Below are positions 9,005 through 16,590 of a stretch of DNA of 30,733 nt, one piece after another (position 1 is the stretch's first letter; every line of letters starts with the position of its first letter). The notes beneath the pieces are model-generated. The model saw nothing but the letters and a program-made list of their open reading frames with translations, made no database searches and was not told where the DNA came from. A program made the position numbers and the translations under genes. Origin of the DNA: a virus; IMG/VR virus record IMGVR_UViG_3300008448_000404, positions 1-30,733 of that record; one strand, written 5' to 3'.

Positions 9005-9033
9005 TTGCTTTTTATATTTATTGCCCGTAAAAT
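9005..9033 (+). promoter_or_regulatory. Sigma70-like promoter for gp55 operon
   Basis: TTGCTT (9005-9010) and TAAAAT (9028-9033) are separated by 17 bases, giving a plausible host-type promoter with a start near 9040 and a leader of about 20 bases that includes AGAGGA ahead of the ATG. A sigma factor needed for late transcription is expected to be made from a non-late promoter, which fits. Confidence 0.4.
9015..9022 (-). promoter_or_regulatory. Late-promoter-like AATAAATA for the baseplate operon
   Basis: On the minus strand the stretch reads AATAAATA, 7 of 8 to the T4 late core. It would start the minus-strand baseplate operon with a leader of about 75 bases before the ATG at 8934. Confidence 0.45.
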
Positions 9034-9058
9034 GTGGTAGTATTATTAGAGGAATATT

Positions 9059-9949
9059 ATGAAACACAACTACTTAAACAACAAAGATATTCTGAAAGAA
9101 ATTCATAAAAGCAAAACAACTTACTGCACTTTCACTGATGCACAGTATGCAGATTATGATATGATTCTTCCAGATTTCAAAAGCCTTAACAAAAAGAATA
9201 TATTGCAGGGTCGCAAAAATCGTGCAGAGCGATTGGCTAAATTGGCATTAGAAGAAGCAGTAGCCAAAGGCGAAAAAAGAAAACTTGAAGAATTTGAAAT
9301 TAAGTACACTAAAATTCCAGAGACAGATGTTATTTTTAGAGTAATGTCTTGGGAACATATCCCAATTGACGAAGTCAAAACTAAAAAGTATGCGGCAAAG
9401 CAGGCAGCTCTTCAGGCAGAAGATGAAGATGCTACGTTTACAGAATACGACGACGAAGAAGACATTGCAAAAAACAATCCCAAGTACAACAAGTGCAATT
9501 TTCCTCCTTTTCAGCATTATAAAATAAACGACGAAGGAACACCGGTTTGCGTTGGAAAAAGTCATTGGCTTGGTAGTTTAGACTCTGGAGAGTTTTCCAA
9601 AGATCACGGAACAATGACTAAAAAGCTAGCGCACATGTTTATGAAACTGTGTGAGCGTTATGCCACAAGATCAAACTGGAGAGGATACACCTACAATGAC
9701 GAAATGCGAAGCCAAGCCCTGCTACAACTCAGCCAAATCGGATTGCAATTTGACGAGTCAAAATCGCAGAACCCTTTTGCGTATTATACTGCCGCTATCA
9801 CTAACAGCTTTACTCGTGTGTTGAATATTGAAAAACGCAATCAAAACTTGCGTGATGATATCATGGAAATGAATGGGCTAACTCCTAGCTATACCAGACA
9901 AGGCATGTCCGGTTATTCGGGCGGTGGCGAGCATCACGGTGATGAATAA
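9059..9949 (+). CDS. gp55: Late-transcription sigma factor gp55, enlarged
   Basis: The first residues MKHNYLNNKDILKEIHK parallel the T4 gp55 N-terminus (YNYVNNKELLQAI). Residues about 187-262 (LAHMFMKLCERYATRSNWRG, then FDESKSQNPFAYYTAAITNS) parallel the sigma-region-2-like core of T4 gp55 around FDETKYKNPHAYITQACF. gp55 binds host core RNA polymerase and recognises TATAAATA late promoters. Here the protein has 296 residues against 185 in T4. The extra length is a charged segment of about 150 residues (roughly 22-180) between the N-terminal motif and the core. The C-terminus is Gly/His-rich (GGGEHHGDE) and shows nothing like the hydrophobic SLDFLYE that T4 gp55 uses to contact the sliding clamp. 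AGAGGA lies ahead of the ATG. The next gene starts inside its last codons. Confidence 0.9.
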   Translation: MKHNYLNNKDILKEIHKSKTTYCTFTDAQYADYDMILPDFKSLNKKNILQGRKNRAERLAKLALEEAVAKGEKRKLEEFEIKYTKIPETDVIFRVMSWEHIPIDEVKTKKYAAKQAALQAEDEDATFTEYDDEEDIAKNNPKYNKCNFPPFQHYKINDEGTPVCVGKSHWLGSLDSGEFSKDHGTMTKKLAHMFMKLCERYATRSNWRGYTYNDEMRSQALLQLSQIGLQFDESKSQNPFAYYTAAITNSFTRVLNIEKRNQNLRDDIMEMNGLTPSYTRQGMSGYSGGGEHHGDE

Positions 9950-10913
9950 TATATTTTTAATACATAATGGTAATAGTCGGGTTAAGTCTACTGTGGCAGA
10001 AAGACTTAACTTAAAAATTTTACCATGTATTACAGCAGATTGGCACATAGACGATTTGGTCTACTCCACTCTAGAAGAAAAATTATATTTTCTCTGTTCG
10101 AATACAAACTACGTCACTGATGTAACTCCGGCTGATAATTTATCATATCAGGATCTTTATCAAATTCAACAAAAGGTCAAAGTTGTTAAAGTTCTTACTA
10201 GTTTTGAAAACGATTTAGAAAATTTAGAACCAGTCTGGTCGCAGTACGATCAACTACAATGGAAGCGCAATATTTGCTATGGTCTTTGGTTATACAACGA
10301 AATTATCAAATTTGACGAAATAGCATTTGATGAGTTGACAGTTCCTAAAAATCAAGAGCCTGTGATATTCACTCCCGGACGGTCTGGTTCTCATGTACTT
10401 AAAGGCGTAACTGGTATTGAGCCATATTTCCACCACGACAGTGATTTGTTTAACAACAAAAATTGGGTAACGCTGTCAGCGTCAAAAGAAATATATAGTA
10501 TTCTTCGAAGAAGTTTTTTAAGCCAGGTACTAAGTCACCATATGACAGATCTATTGGGATTTCGTATGCGGACTTTAGATTTTAATCTAACAGAAAATCA
10601 GACTCTAATTAAAAATTTAGAGGCGGCAGCGATAACCCCCAACACTCTGACAGAGACATTAAATTTTTTAATTAGTTTTGTTGATTATCTATTATTTGTA
10701 AAAATGTTTGTGAACCCAAATGTAAAATTTACATGTTACGAAGACCTACATCCGTATTACGACAAAATACCGCATAAGAAAAATCCATATCATGCAAGAG
10801 ATTATGCATCAAATATCAATGTTGTTGAGCCTATAATTAACATTCAATACAATCCAATCTATCAACACGCACTTGGGCAAATTGGCCGGGTAGTGGGCCT
10901 TGCAATTTTGTAA
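9942..10913 (+). CDS. Unknown protein with sulfotransferase-like P-loop motif
   Basis: I chose the ATG at 9942, which overlaps the gp55 stop by 8 bases; a GTG 18 bases further upstream is possible but less likely. The 323-residue protein has PVIFTPGRSGSHVLKG at about 140-155, which looks like the 5'-phosphosulfate-binding loop of sulfotransferases (x-S/P-G-R-S-G-[ST]). About 40 residues later comes RRSFLSQVLSHH (189-200), compatible with the R-x(5-7)-S pattern of the 3'-phosphate-binding site. The N-terminal 140 residues are not recognised. If the reading is right it would move a sulfuryl group from PAPS, or bind a similar nucleotide; the substrate is unknown. Both motifs could be a coincidence in a protein of another fold. 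Confidence 0.5.
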   Translation: MNNIFLIHNGNSRVKSTVAERLNLKILPCITADWHIDDLVYSTLEEKLYFLCSNTNYVTDVTPADNLSYQDLYQIQQKVKVVKVLTSFENDLENLEPVWSQYDQLQWKRNICYGLWLYNEIIKFDEIAFDELTVPKNQEPVIFTPGRSGSHVLKGVTGIEPYFHHDSDLFNNKNWVTLSASKEIYSILRRSFLSQVLSHHMTDLLGFRMRTLDFNLTENQTLIKNLEAAAITPNTLTETLNFLISFVDYLLFVKMFVNPNVKFTCYEDLHPYYDKIPHKKNPYHARDYASNINVVEPIINIQYNPIYQHALGQIGRVVGLAIL

Positions 10914-10928
10914 GTAAGTGTCTATAAT
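10900..10928 (+). promoter_or_regulatory. Sigma70-like promoter before gp47
   Basis: TTGCAA (10900-10905) and a perfect TATAAT (10923-10928) are 17 bases apart, overlapping the end of the preceding gene. A start near 10935 would put the transcript's 5' end almost at the gp47 ATG (10938). It suggests that host polymerase can transcribe the recombination genes early, independently of gp55. Confidence 0.45.
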
Positions 10929-10937
10929 AAGAGCTCT

Positions 10938-11957
10938 ATGAGTAATCTTTTTAAAAAAGCCGCAGTCTTCACTGACATACATTTTGGTCTTAAATCTAAC
11001 AGCCAAGTCCATAACGAGGACTGTTTAAATTTTATTAAATGGGCCACTGCTACTGCCAAAGAAAACGGGTGTGAAACTGCTTTCTTCCTAGGCGACTGGC
11101 ACAATAATCGAGCGTCAATAAATATTATTACGCTAAATTATAGCCTGCAAGCACTCGAACATCTGAATGCAAATTTTGACAAGGTGTACTTTATACCCGG
11201 TAATCATGACTTGTATTATCGTGACAAGCGCGATATACAATCAGTTGAGTGGGCCAAACATTTACCAAACGTACAAATTTGTAATGATTGGTTCAGCGAC
11301 GGCGATGTTGTTATTGCTCCTTGGCTTGTTGCCGAAGACCATAAACGCATACCTAAATTAAAAGGTCGTTATATGTTTGGGCATTTTGAGTTGCCCGGAT
11401 ACTTAATGAATGCTATGGTAGCCATGCCCGAACACGGTGACTTGCGTAGAGAACACTTTTATAACTTTGAACATGTGTACACCGGGCACTTTCACAAACG
11501 ACAAACACAAAAAAATATCACATACATTGGCAACTGTTTTCCTCATAACTATGCCGATGCTGGCGACGACGATCGCGGTATGATGATACTAGAGTGGGGC
11601 AAAGAACCCACATTCCATGCATGGCCCGATCAACCTAAATATCGTGTGTACGGGCTAAAAGATGTGCTAACACACACAGAAGCCATGCTACAACCTGGCA
11701 TGCATGTTAGGGTCAATTTGGATGTAGACATCAGTTACGAGGAAGCCACTTTTATTAAAGAAAACTTTGTGTCAAATTTTGGCCTTAGAGAAATTGTATT
11801 GGTCCCTAGTAAAAAATCTGAATTTGGAGAAGAAAATATTAATATCGGAGATATAAAATTTGAATCAGTAGATCAAATTGTCACTGATCAAATTGTGAAT
11901 ATTAATTCAGAATCTTTTGATCCTAACTTACTATTACAAATTTATCAGACTTTATGA
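10938..11957 (+). CDS. gp47: Recombination nuclease subunit gp47 (Mre11/SbcD-like)
   Basis: The 339-residue protein has the full set of metallophosphoesterase motifs: D13-x-H15 (FTDIHFG), GDWHN at 52-56, GNHD at 88-91, GHF with H149, and GHFH at 183-186. Length matches T4 gp47 (339 residues). With gp46 it forms the T4 equivalent of Mre11-Rad50, resecting double-strand ends for recombination-dependent replication and degrading host DNA. In T4, genes 47 and 46 are near neighbours; here three unknown genes are inserted between them, all coupled. The stop overlaps the next start (ATGA). Confidence 0.96.
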   Translation: MSNLFKKAAVFTDIHFGLKSNSQVHNEDCLNFIKWATATAKENGCETAFFLGDWHNNRASINIITLNYSLQALEHLNANFDKVYFIPGNHDLYYRDKRDIQSVEWAKHLPNVQICNDWFSDGDVVIAPWLVAEDHKRIPKLKGRYMFGHFELPGYLMNAMVAMPEHGDLRREHFYNFEHVYTGHFHKRQTQKNITYIGNCFPHNYADAGDDDRGMMILEWGKEPTFHAWPDQPKYRVYGLKDVLTHTEAMLQPGMHVRVNLDVDISYEEATFIKENFVSNFGLREIVLVPSKKSEFGEENINIGDIKFESVDQIVTDQIVNINSESFDPNLLLQIYQTL

Positions 11958-12415
11958 AATTACCAAGATTAGTTCAACTAGGTAATAATTTATGTGCTCA
12001 AGACAAGATAATTTTAGATCTATTCAAAAGTAAATCTGTCTCGTATATAGGACATGACTCCAATTTTGCATCTCATTTAAATCAAAGCGGAGATCAAAAC
12101 AATTTAATTTTGATTTTAAACTCACCTTTCTGGATCAGTGATCTTTTAAATAAGATTGAAAAATATTGCTTGCCAAATATTAAAAGTTGTTACCTAGGAA
12201 TTAATAGGTATTATCTATTAGGCAATGACATAAAAGTCACATATCGTTGCAATTCAGAAGTTGGTAGTAACTTAATTAATATAGCAGAGACTCAATTGTC
12301 TGCTAAAGGATTTGATGTCAAATCCAAAGGAGCAGACGATAATGATAAAGGAAAAAAGTTTAACTTTATACAACCATTGACTTGGATATATGCAACAAAC
12401 AACAATAACGGATGA
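11954..12415 (+). CDS. Unknown 153-residue protein between gp47 and gp46
   Basis: I do not recognise this protein. It starts MKLPRLVQLGNNLCAQDKII, is rich in Asn, Ile and Leu, contains a hydrophobic strand (NNLILILNSPFW around 49-60), and ends with a charged loop (SKGADDNDKGKKF) and an Asn-rich tail. No signal peptide or membrane span is evident. Its ATG overlaps the gp47 stop by 4 bases and its end overlaps the next gene by 26 bases, so it is translated with the nuclease subunits. It is more AT-rich than gp47. The coupling makes a real gene likely; function unknown. Confidence 0.7.
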   Translation: MKLPRLVQLGNNLCAQDKIILDLFKSKSVSYIGHDSNFASHLNQSGDQNNLILILNSPFWISDLLNKIEKYCLPNIKSCYLGINRYYLLGNDIKVTYRCNSEVGSNLINIAETQLSAKGFDVKSKGADDNDKGKKFNFIQPLTWIYATNNNNG

Positions 12416-12938
12416 GAATCGGCAAGACTTTTATAATTTAGTTTATAAACAAAGTCGTCATAATATTACACCGTTAATTGACATTTCAATGCACGACCTT
12501 CCAATAATGGTTGATTGTTTGGGCAAGCATTATGAAGAGCATTTTAACAAAAAAGTTTATAAATTAGAAACCCTGACATCAGTAAAAAATTTTAAATTGC
12601 CCATAGATTACTTTGATAGATTAATAGACGATCAAAAAGAGCAAGATATTGGATGGCCCGAAGTCAAATTAAATAAATCTGTATTGATTTTTGATCGTAG
12701 TCCTTTATTAAAATATCGATCAGTCGATGACCTACACAAGATATTAACACAAACATCAAACAAGTACACACCAACTAAAATAATTTTACGTTTAAATTTA
12801 ACTTTTATCGATGACAATAGATTTGATAATAGAATTAAAAATTTAAGCCAACTCGAATTAGATCGATACCGTATTGAAAAATTTTCATACGATGTTAAAA
12901 ATGACCTTTTATATATAGAGTATGAAAATACCAATTGA
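12390..12938 (+). CDS. Unknown 182-residue protein between gp47 and gp46
   Basis: Not recognised. The protein starts inside the previous gene (26-base overlap) and ends inside the next (17-base overlap). It is soluble-looking, with alternating hydrophobic and charged segments: NITPLIDISMHDLPIMVDCL near 25-44, KSVLIFDRSPLLKY around 95-108 and KIILRLNLTFIDDNRF around 130-145, ending in YDVKNDLLYIEYENTN. The beta-alpha alternation suggests a small alpha/beta domain, but no catalytic motif is clear. The start could instead be further downstream, since no strong ribosome binding site is seen. Confidence 0.65.
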   Translation: MQQTTITDENRQDFYNLVYKQSRHNITPLIDISMHDLPIMVDCLGKHYEEHFNKKVYKLETLTSVKNFKLPIDYFDRLIDDQKEQDIGWPEVKLNKSVLIFDRSPLLKYRSVDDLHKILTQTSNKYTPTKIILRLNLTFIDDNRFDNRIKNLSQLELDRYRIEKFSYDVKNDLLYIEYENTN

Positions 12939-13803
12939 TTTTGTTGCCGGCACACATGGAAATTTCTTAGAGGTATGTTTAAATCATGCTTCTGGCAGTT
13001 CTGTGGTTAATTTTAATCCATTTGGCAATTTAGGTACCAGTCATCAAAAAAGCAATGAATATAATAGCAAGAAATTATTTTATGCAGAACATTGGTTTGA
13101 GTTATACATAAAAGAACTTTCTCAATTTGATAAAATAATATCAATAAATTTTAGTCAAGATGATCTGTTGCTGGTAAGCAGTCTAAGTTTACTCAGAGCC
13201 GGAGACTTTGGTATTGACAACAATCAATTGAGTGTCGATACTGTTAAAAAATTAAACAATAAATTTTATTCTTTGTTATTAGAAGAAATATATACCAGCT
13301 ATCCATTTTTAAATAGAAACGACAGCAGTATACCAAGACACATACTTAGAGAATTTTTTAAGTTTAGTTTTAAAAACCCAAACATAAATGGCTATTGGCT
13401 TAAACAAAAATCTATGCATTATCCAACAAATGCAAAAGTTTTTACATGGGATCTAAAAAATTTTTATTCTTGGGAGTTTTTCAAAAAATCAATCGATGAG
13501 TTAAGTTTGTTTTTTAATTTACCAATGGATACTGCTTCACTGAAACATTTACATGAACAATTTTTATCTTCGATTCCGTATCTTCATGACAAAACAATTT
13601 GCGATGCTATCGTAGATGATATTATAAACAAAAAGTTCAGAGACATACCCGATCTATCATTGTTTCAAGAAAGCTATATCAACGGTGTTTTAGAAAATGT
13701 CTTCGAAGTGGAAATGCCATTTGAGCAAGAGTACTATTTTAAAAGTACAAAAGATGTAGTATACTATATAAAAATTAAGCGGAACCTTTATGATTCAAAT
13801 TAG
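12922..13803 (+). CDS. Unknown protein with N-terminal glycine-rich loop (AGTHGNFLE)
   Basis: The 293-residue protein begins MKIPIDFVAGTHGNFLEVCL: a beta strand directly followed by a G-T-H-G-N loop (10-14) and a helix. This is the layout of a nucleotide-binding loop and recalls the start of sulfotransferase-like and related phage proteins. Near the middle lies KVFTWDLKNFYSWEFFKKSI (about 173-192), which fits the region where such proteins have the next strand. No certain catalytic residue can be named. It overlaps the previous gene by 17 bases and gp46 by 14. AT-rich. It may be distantly related to the genes at 9942 and 17961, which also show a strand-glycine loop-helix unit. Confidence 0.65.
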   Translation: MKIPIDFVAGTHGNFLEVCLNHASGSSVVNFNPFGNLGTSHQKSNEYNSKKLFYAEHWFELYIKELSQFDKIISINFSQDDLLLVSSLSLLRAGDFGIDNNQLSVDTVKKLNNKFYSLLLEEIYTSYPFLNRNDSSIPRHILREFFKFSFKNPNINGYWLKQKSMHYPTNAKVFTWDLKNFYSWEFFKKSIDELSLFFNLPMDTASLKHLHEQFLSSIPYLHDKTICDAIVDDIINKKFRDIPDLSLFQESYINGVLENVFEVEMPFEQEYYFKSTKDVVYYIKIKRNLYDSN

Positions 13804-15559
13804 TGACTTAACTGTAAAGAATTTTATGAGCGTAGGAAACGCTACTCAAGCTATTAATTTTAATAGAAAAGATTTAACACTGGTACTAGGAGAAAATCTT
13901 GACCTTGGTGGTGACGATTCTGGCGCCAGGAACGGAACTGGTAAAACAACCATTATTAATGCATTAAGTTATGGACTATACGGGCAGGCATTAACTAATA
14001 TCAAAAAAGACAATTTAATTAATAAAACAAACAGTAAAGGAATGCTTGTAACTGTTAACTTTGAAAAAAATGGCATAAACTACAAGATTGAGCGAGGAAG
14101 AAAGCCCAACGTTATGAAATTTTTTGTTGGGGATGTTGAAAAAGAAATCACAGACGAAGCACAAGGCGACAGCAGAGAAACACAATCAGAAATTGAACGC
14201 ATGTTAGGCATGAGCCATGATATGTTTAAGCATATATTGGCTTTGAATACCTACACCGAGCCTTTCTTGTCTTTAAAAGCCAATGATCAGCGCACTATCA
14301 TTGAACAATTACTTGGCATTACTTTATTAAGCGAAAAAGCAGAAATACTTAAAGAATCAATCAAGTCAACTAAAGATGCAATAGTACAAGAAGATTTTAG
14401 AATTAAAGCAGTCACTGATGCAAACAAACGAATACAAGAACAAATTGAAAGTTTAAAACGTAGACAAACTCTTTGGCTGAATAAACACAATCAAGACATT
14501 GATGATTTGCAAAAAGCATATGATCAGCTGAGTCAAATTGACATCGAAGCTGAATTGGCCGCTCATCAATTGCTGGCTAGCTACAACGAAAAACAAAAAC
14601 AAATAAACGATCTTAACAGTTGGGTTCGACGCTGTGAGCTCGATGAAAGACGAGAACAAAAATTAATCGACCAGCTTAGGACAGAAATTGCCAGTCTAGA
14701 AAATCATACGTGTCATTCTTGTGGTCAAGCATTTCACGACAGTAAACAAGAAAATTTGCTAGAGGAAAAACGCAAGGCATTACAGGAAGCCGCACTACAA
14801 GCACTAGCAACTAATACACAATTGTTTGAGCACACCGACAAACTAAAAGAGTTGGGCGAGTTGGGCCCAATCCCAAAAACGTTTTACGACAACGAGTCTG
14901 ATGCATTTGAACATCGTGCCAGTCTTGGTAATATTTTGAGTCAATTGAATGCAAAGAGCGACGAGCATGATCCTTATGGGGAACAAATTAAAGAAATGAG
15001 CGAACAAGCCTTGTCCGAAGTCAGCTTTGATTTAATAAATGAATTGACTACTGTTAGAGAACATCAAGAATTTCTACTTAAACTGTTAACCAACAAAGAC
15101 AGTTTTATAAGAAAACGAATCATTGATCAAAATTTAAGTTATTTAAATCTGCGACTAGGGCAGTATCTGGATCGCATCGGCTTGCCACACACAGTTAAAT
15201 TTTTAAATGATTTAAGTGTAGAAATCACTGAACTTGGTAGAGACCTTGACTTTGATAATTTAAGTAGAGGTGAGCGTAATAGGCTTATACTTTCATTGAG
15301 CTGGAGTTTTAGAGATGTGTGGGAAAGTCTATACCAACCAATCAATTTGTTGTTCATTGACGAATTAATTGACTCCGGTATGGATGCAAGTGGTGTAGAA
15401 AATAGTCTTGCTATTCTGAAAAAGATGAGTCGTGACCATAACAAGAGTATTTGGTTAGTCAGTCACAAAGATGAATTGGCAGGACGAGTTAATAACACGT
15501 TGCATGTAGTAAAAGAAAATGGCTTTACCAGCTATAACACCGACGTTGAAATAATATGA
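13790..15559 (+). CDS. gp46: Recombination nuclease ATPase subunit gp46 (Rad50/SbcC-like)
   Basis: The 589-residue protein is complete relative to T4 gp46 (560). Visible motifs are Walker A in GARNGTGKTT (45-54) after the GENLDLGG lead-in also seen in T4, a coiled coil (about 180-440) broken by the zinc hook CHSC (C308 and C311), the ABC signature LSRGERNRLIL (491-501), Walker B LLFIDELIDSG (520-530), and a switch-like VSHKDE (557-562). It dimerises through the hook, hydrolyses ATP and controls the gp47 nuclease at DNA ends. It overlaps the gene before by 14 bases and the radical SAM gene after it by 4 bases. Confidence 0.97.
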   Translation: MIQISDLTVKNFMSVGNATQAINFNRKDLTLVLGENLDLGGDDSGARNGTGKTTIINALSYGLYGQALTNIKKDNLINKTNSKGMLVTVNFEKNGINYKIERGRKPNVMKFFVGDVEKEITDEAQGDSRETQSEIERMLGMSHDMFKHILALNTYTEPFLSLKANDQRTIIEQLLGITLLSEKAEILKESIKSTKDAIVQEDFRIKAVTDANKRIQEQIESLKRRQTLWLNKHNQDIDDLQKAYDQLSQIDIEAELAAHQLLASYNEKQKQINDLNSWVRRCELDERREQKLIDQLRTEIASLENHTCHSCGQAFHDSKQENLLEEKRKALQEAALQALATNTQLFEHTDKLKELGELGPIPKTFYDNESDAFEHRASLGNILSQLNAKSDEHDPYGEQIKEMSEQALSEVSFDLINELTTVREHQEFLLKLLTNKDSFIRKRIIDQNLSYLNLRLGQYLDRIGLPHTVKFLNDLSVEITELGRDLDFDNLSRGERNRLILSLSWSFRDVWESLYQPINLLFIDELIDSGMDASGVENSLAILKKMSRDHNKSIWLVSHKDELAGRVNNTLHVVKENGFTSYNTDVEII

Positions 15560-16590
15560 AACTAAAAGCGGTTAGCGGCACAATGGCTAACATGATTCGC
15601 CCAAGATCAAGTTACATTGAGATACTTTGGCGATTGTTGATCAGATGCAATTACGATTGCAGTTATTGTAGCAGTGAGTATCACGATACTACCAGCGAAA
15701 TACCCACGGTAGAACATTTGATTACGCAGGCCAATAAACTTGATGCTTATGCACACAGTATAAACAAACAAATATACTACGATTTCACCGGCGGAGAGCC
15801 TTTTATTGTAAAAAATCTGCCTGATTTTTTTGAATACCTGTCTACATTACCTACAACAGCTAGTGTTAGCGTTATGACCAATACCAGCGCACCAGTCAAG
15901 GTATATCATCGTGCCATGAACTTTTTAAATGATTTAAATTTTAGTATTCATTTTGAAAACAATCATAGTACAGTTAACGAAAAAGTAGAAAAGATAATTG
16001 AAATGCATCAAGCATACGGGCCAGAGCGTGTCAAAGCAAATTTAATGATTGAAGCTGGCGAGTTAGATCTAGTAAAACAAACCGGACAACGATTGGCTGA
16101 TGCTGGTGTAAACACCATATACAAAATTGTCAATCCGCAAATTAAAACAGACACAATTACAGTAGTAAGACCTAACGAAAAAGCCAGCCAAGTTGGATTG
16201 TACAGCAGTAAAGATCTATTGTTGGCCAATTATGATTTTTATATCAATCAATACTACACCGAAGAAGAATTAAAGTTTGTTAGAGACAATACCAATTTTA
16301 AAGCCACAGACAAAGACGTAACCAGTATCTGGTCTGACGGTTCTGTTAGTAAAAATCACTGCACCGAATTAGTTAACAACGGCTATACAAATTTCAAAGA
16401 CTGGACCTGCTTTGCTGGCATAAATGGTTTGCATATAAGGCCCGATGGCGATACTTACATTGCATTATGTAATCAAGATTATCTAGGCAATCTTTATAAA
16501 GACACTGTAGTTTGGCCCACAAAGCCAGTCACCTGCAGACTTAATCGTTGTATGCATGTGACAGATATACGGATTCCGAAATACCAATGA
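15556..16590 (+). CDS. Radical SAM protein with SPASM-like C-terminal cysteines
   Basis: The 344-residue protein has the radical SAM signature CNYDCSYC (C31, C35, C38; the Cx3Cx2C motif that holds the 4Fe-4S cluster) and the SAM-contacting TGGEP (78-82). A C-terminal segment with C285, C305, C327 and C332 and the phrase RPDGDTYIALC resembles SPASM/Twitch domains, which hold an extra cluster and often act on peptides or proteins. The reaction would be generation of a 5'-deoxyadenosyl radical to modify an unknown substrate. It overlaps gp46 by 4 bases and the next radical SAM gene by 4 (ATGA). It is not QueE-like, since QueE has a different cysteine spacing. The function in the phage is unknown. 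Confidence 0.88.
   Translation: MKLKAVSGTMANMIRPRSSYIEILWRLLIRCNYDCSYCSSEYHDTTSEIPTVEHLITQANKLDAYAHSINKQIYYDFTGGEPFIVKNLPDFFEYLSTLPTTASVSVMTNTSAPVKVYHRAMNFLNDLNFSIHFENNHSTVNEKVEKIIEMHQAYGPERVKANLMIEAGELDLVKQTGQRLADAGVNTIYKIVNPQIKTDTITVVRPNEKASQVGLYSSKDLLLANYDFYINQYYTEEELKFVRDNTNFKATDKDVTSIWSDGSVSKNHCTELVNNGYTNFKDWTCFAGINGLHIRPDGDTYIALCNQDYLGNLYKDTVVWPTKPVTCRLNRCMHVTDIRIPKYQ

Larger units (their letters stand above)
8935..9058. other. Divergent promoter region between tube cap and gp55
   Basis: These 124 bases separate the minus-strand baseplate operon from the plus-strand gp55 operon. They hold two late-type motifs facing each other (plus TATAAATA at 8974-8981, minus AATAAATA at 9015-9022), so the two predicted transcripts would overlap by about 20 bases, and a sigma70-like pair for gp55. 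Confidence 0.55.

Noticed and set aside
9248-9565. Phe/Cys-rich minus-strand frame inside gp55
   Set aside because: It looks like a membrane protein only because it is antisense to Lys/Glu-rich codons.
15556-16590. QueE-type enzyme for 7-deazaguanine DNA modification
   Set aside because: The cysteine spacing is the ordinary Cx3Cx2C and the C-terminus has SPASM-like cysteines; no other queuosine-pathway gene is in the window.
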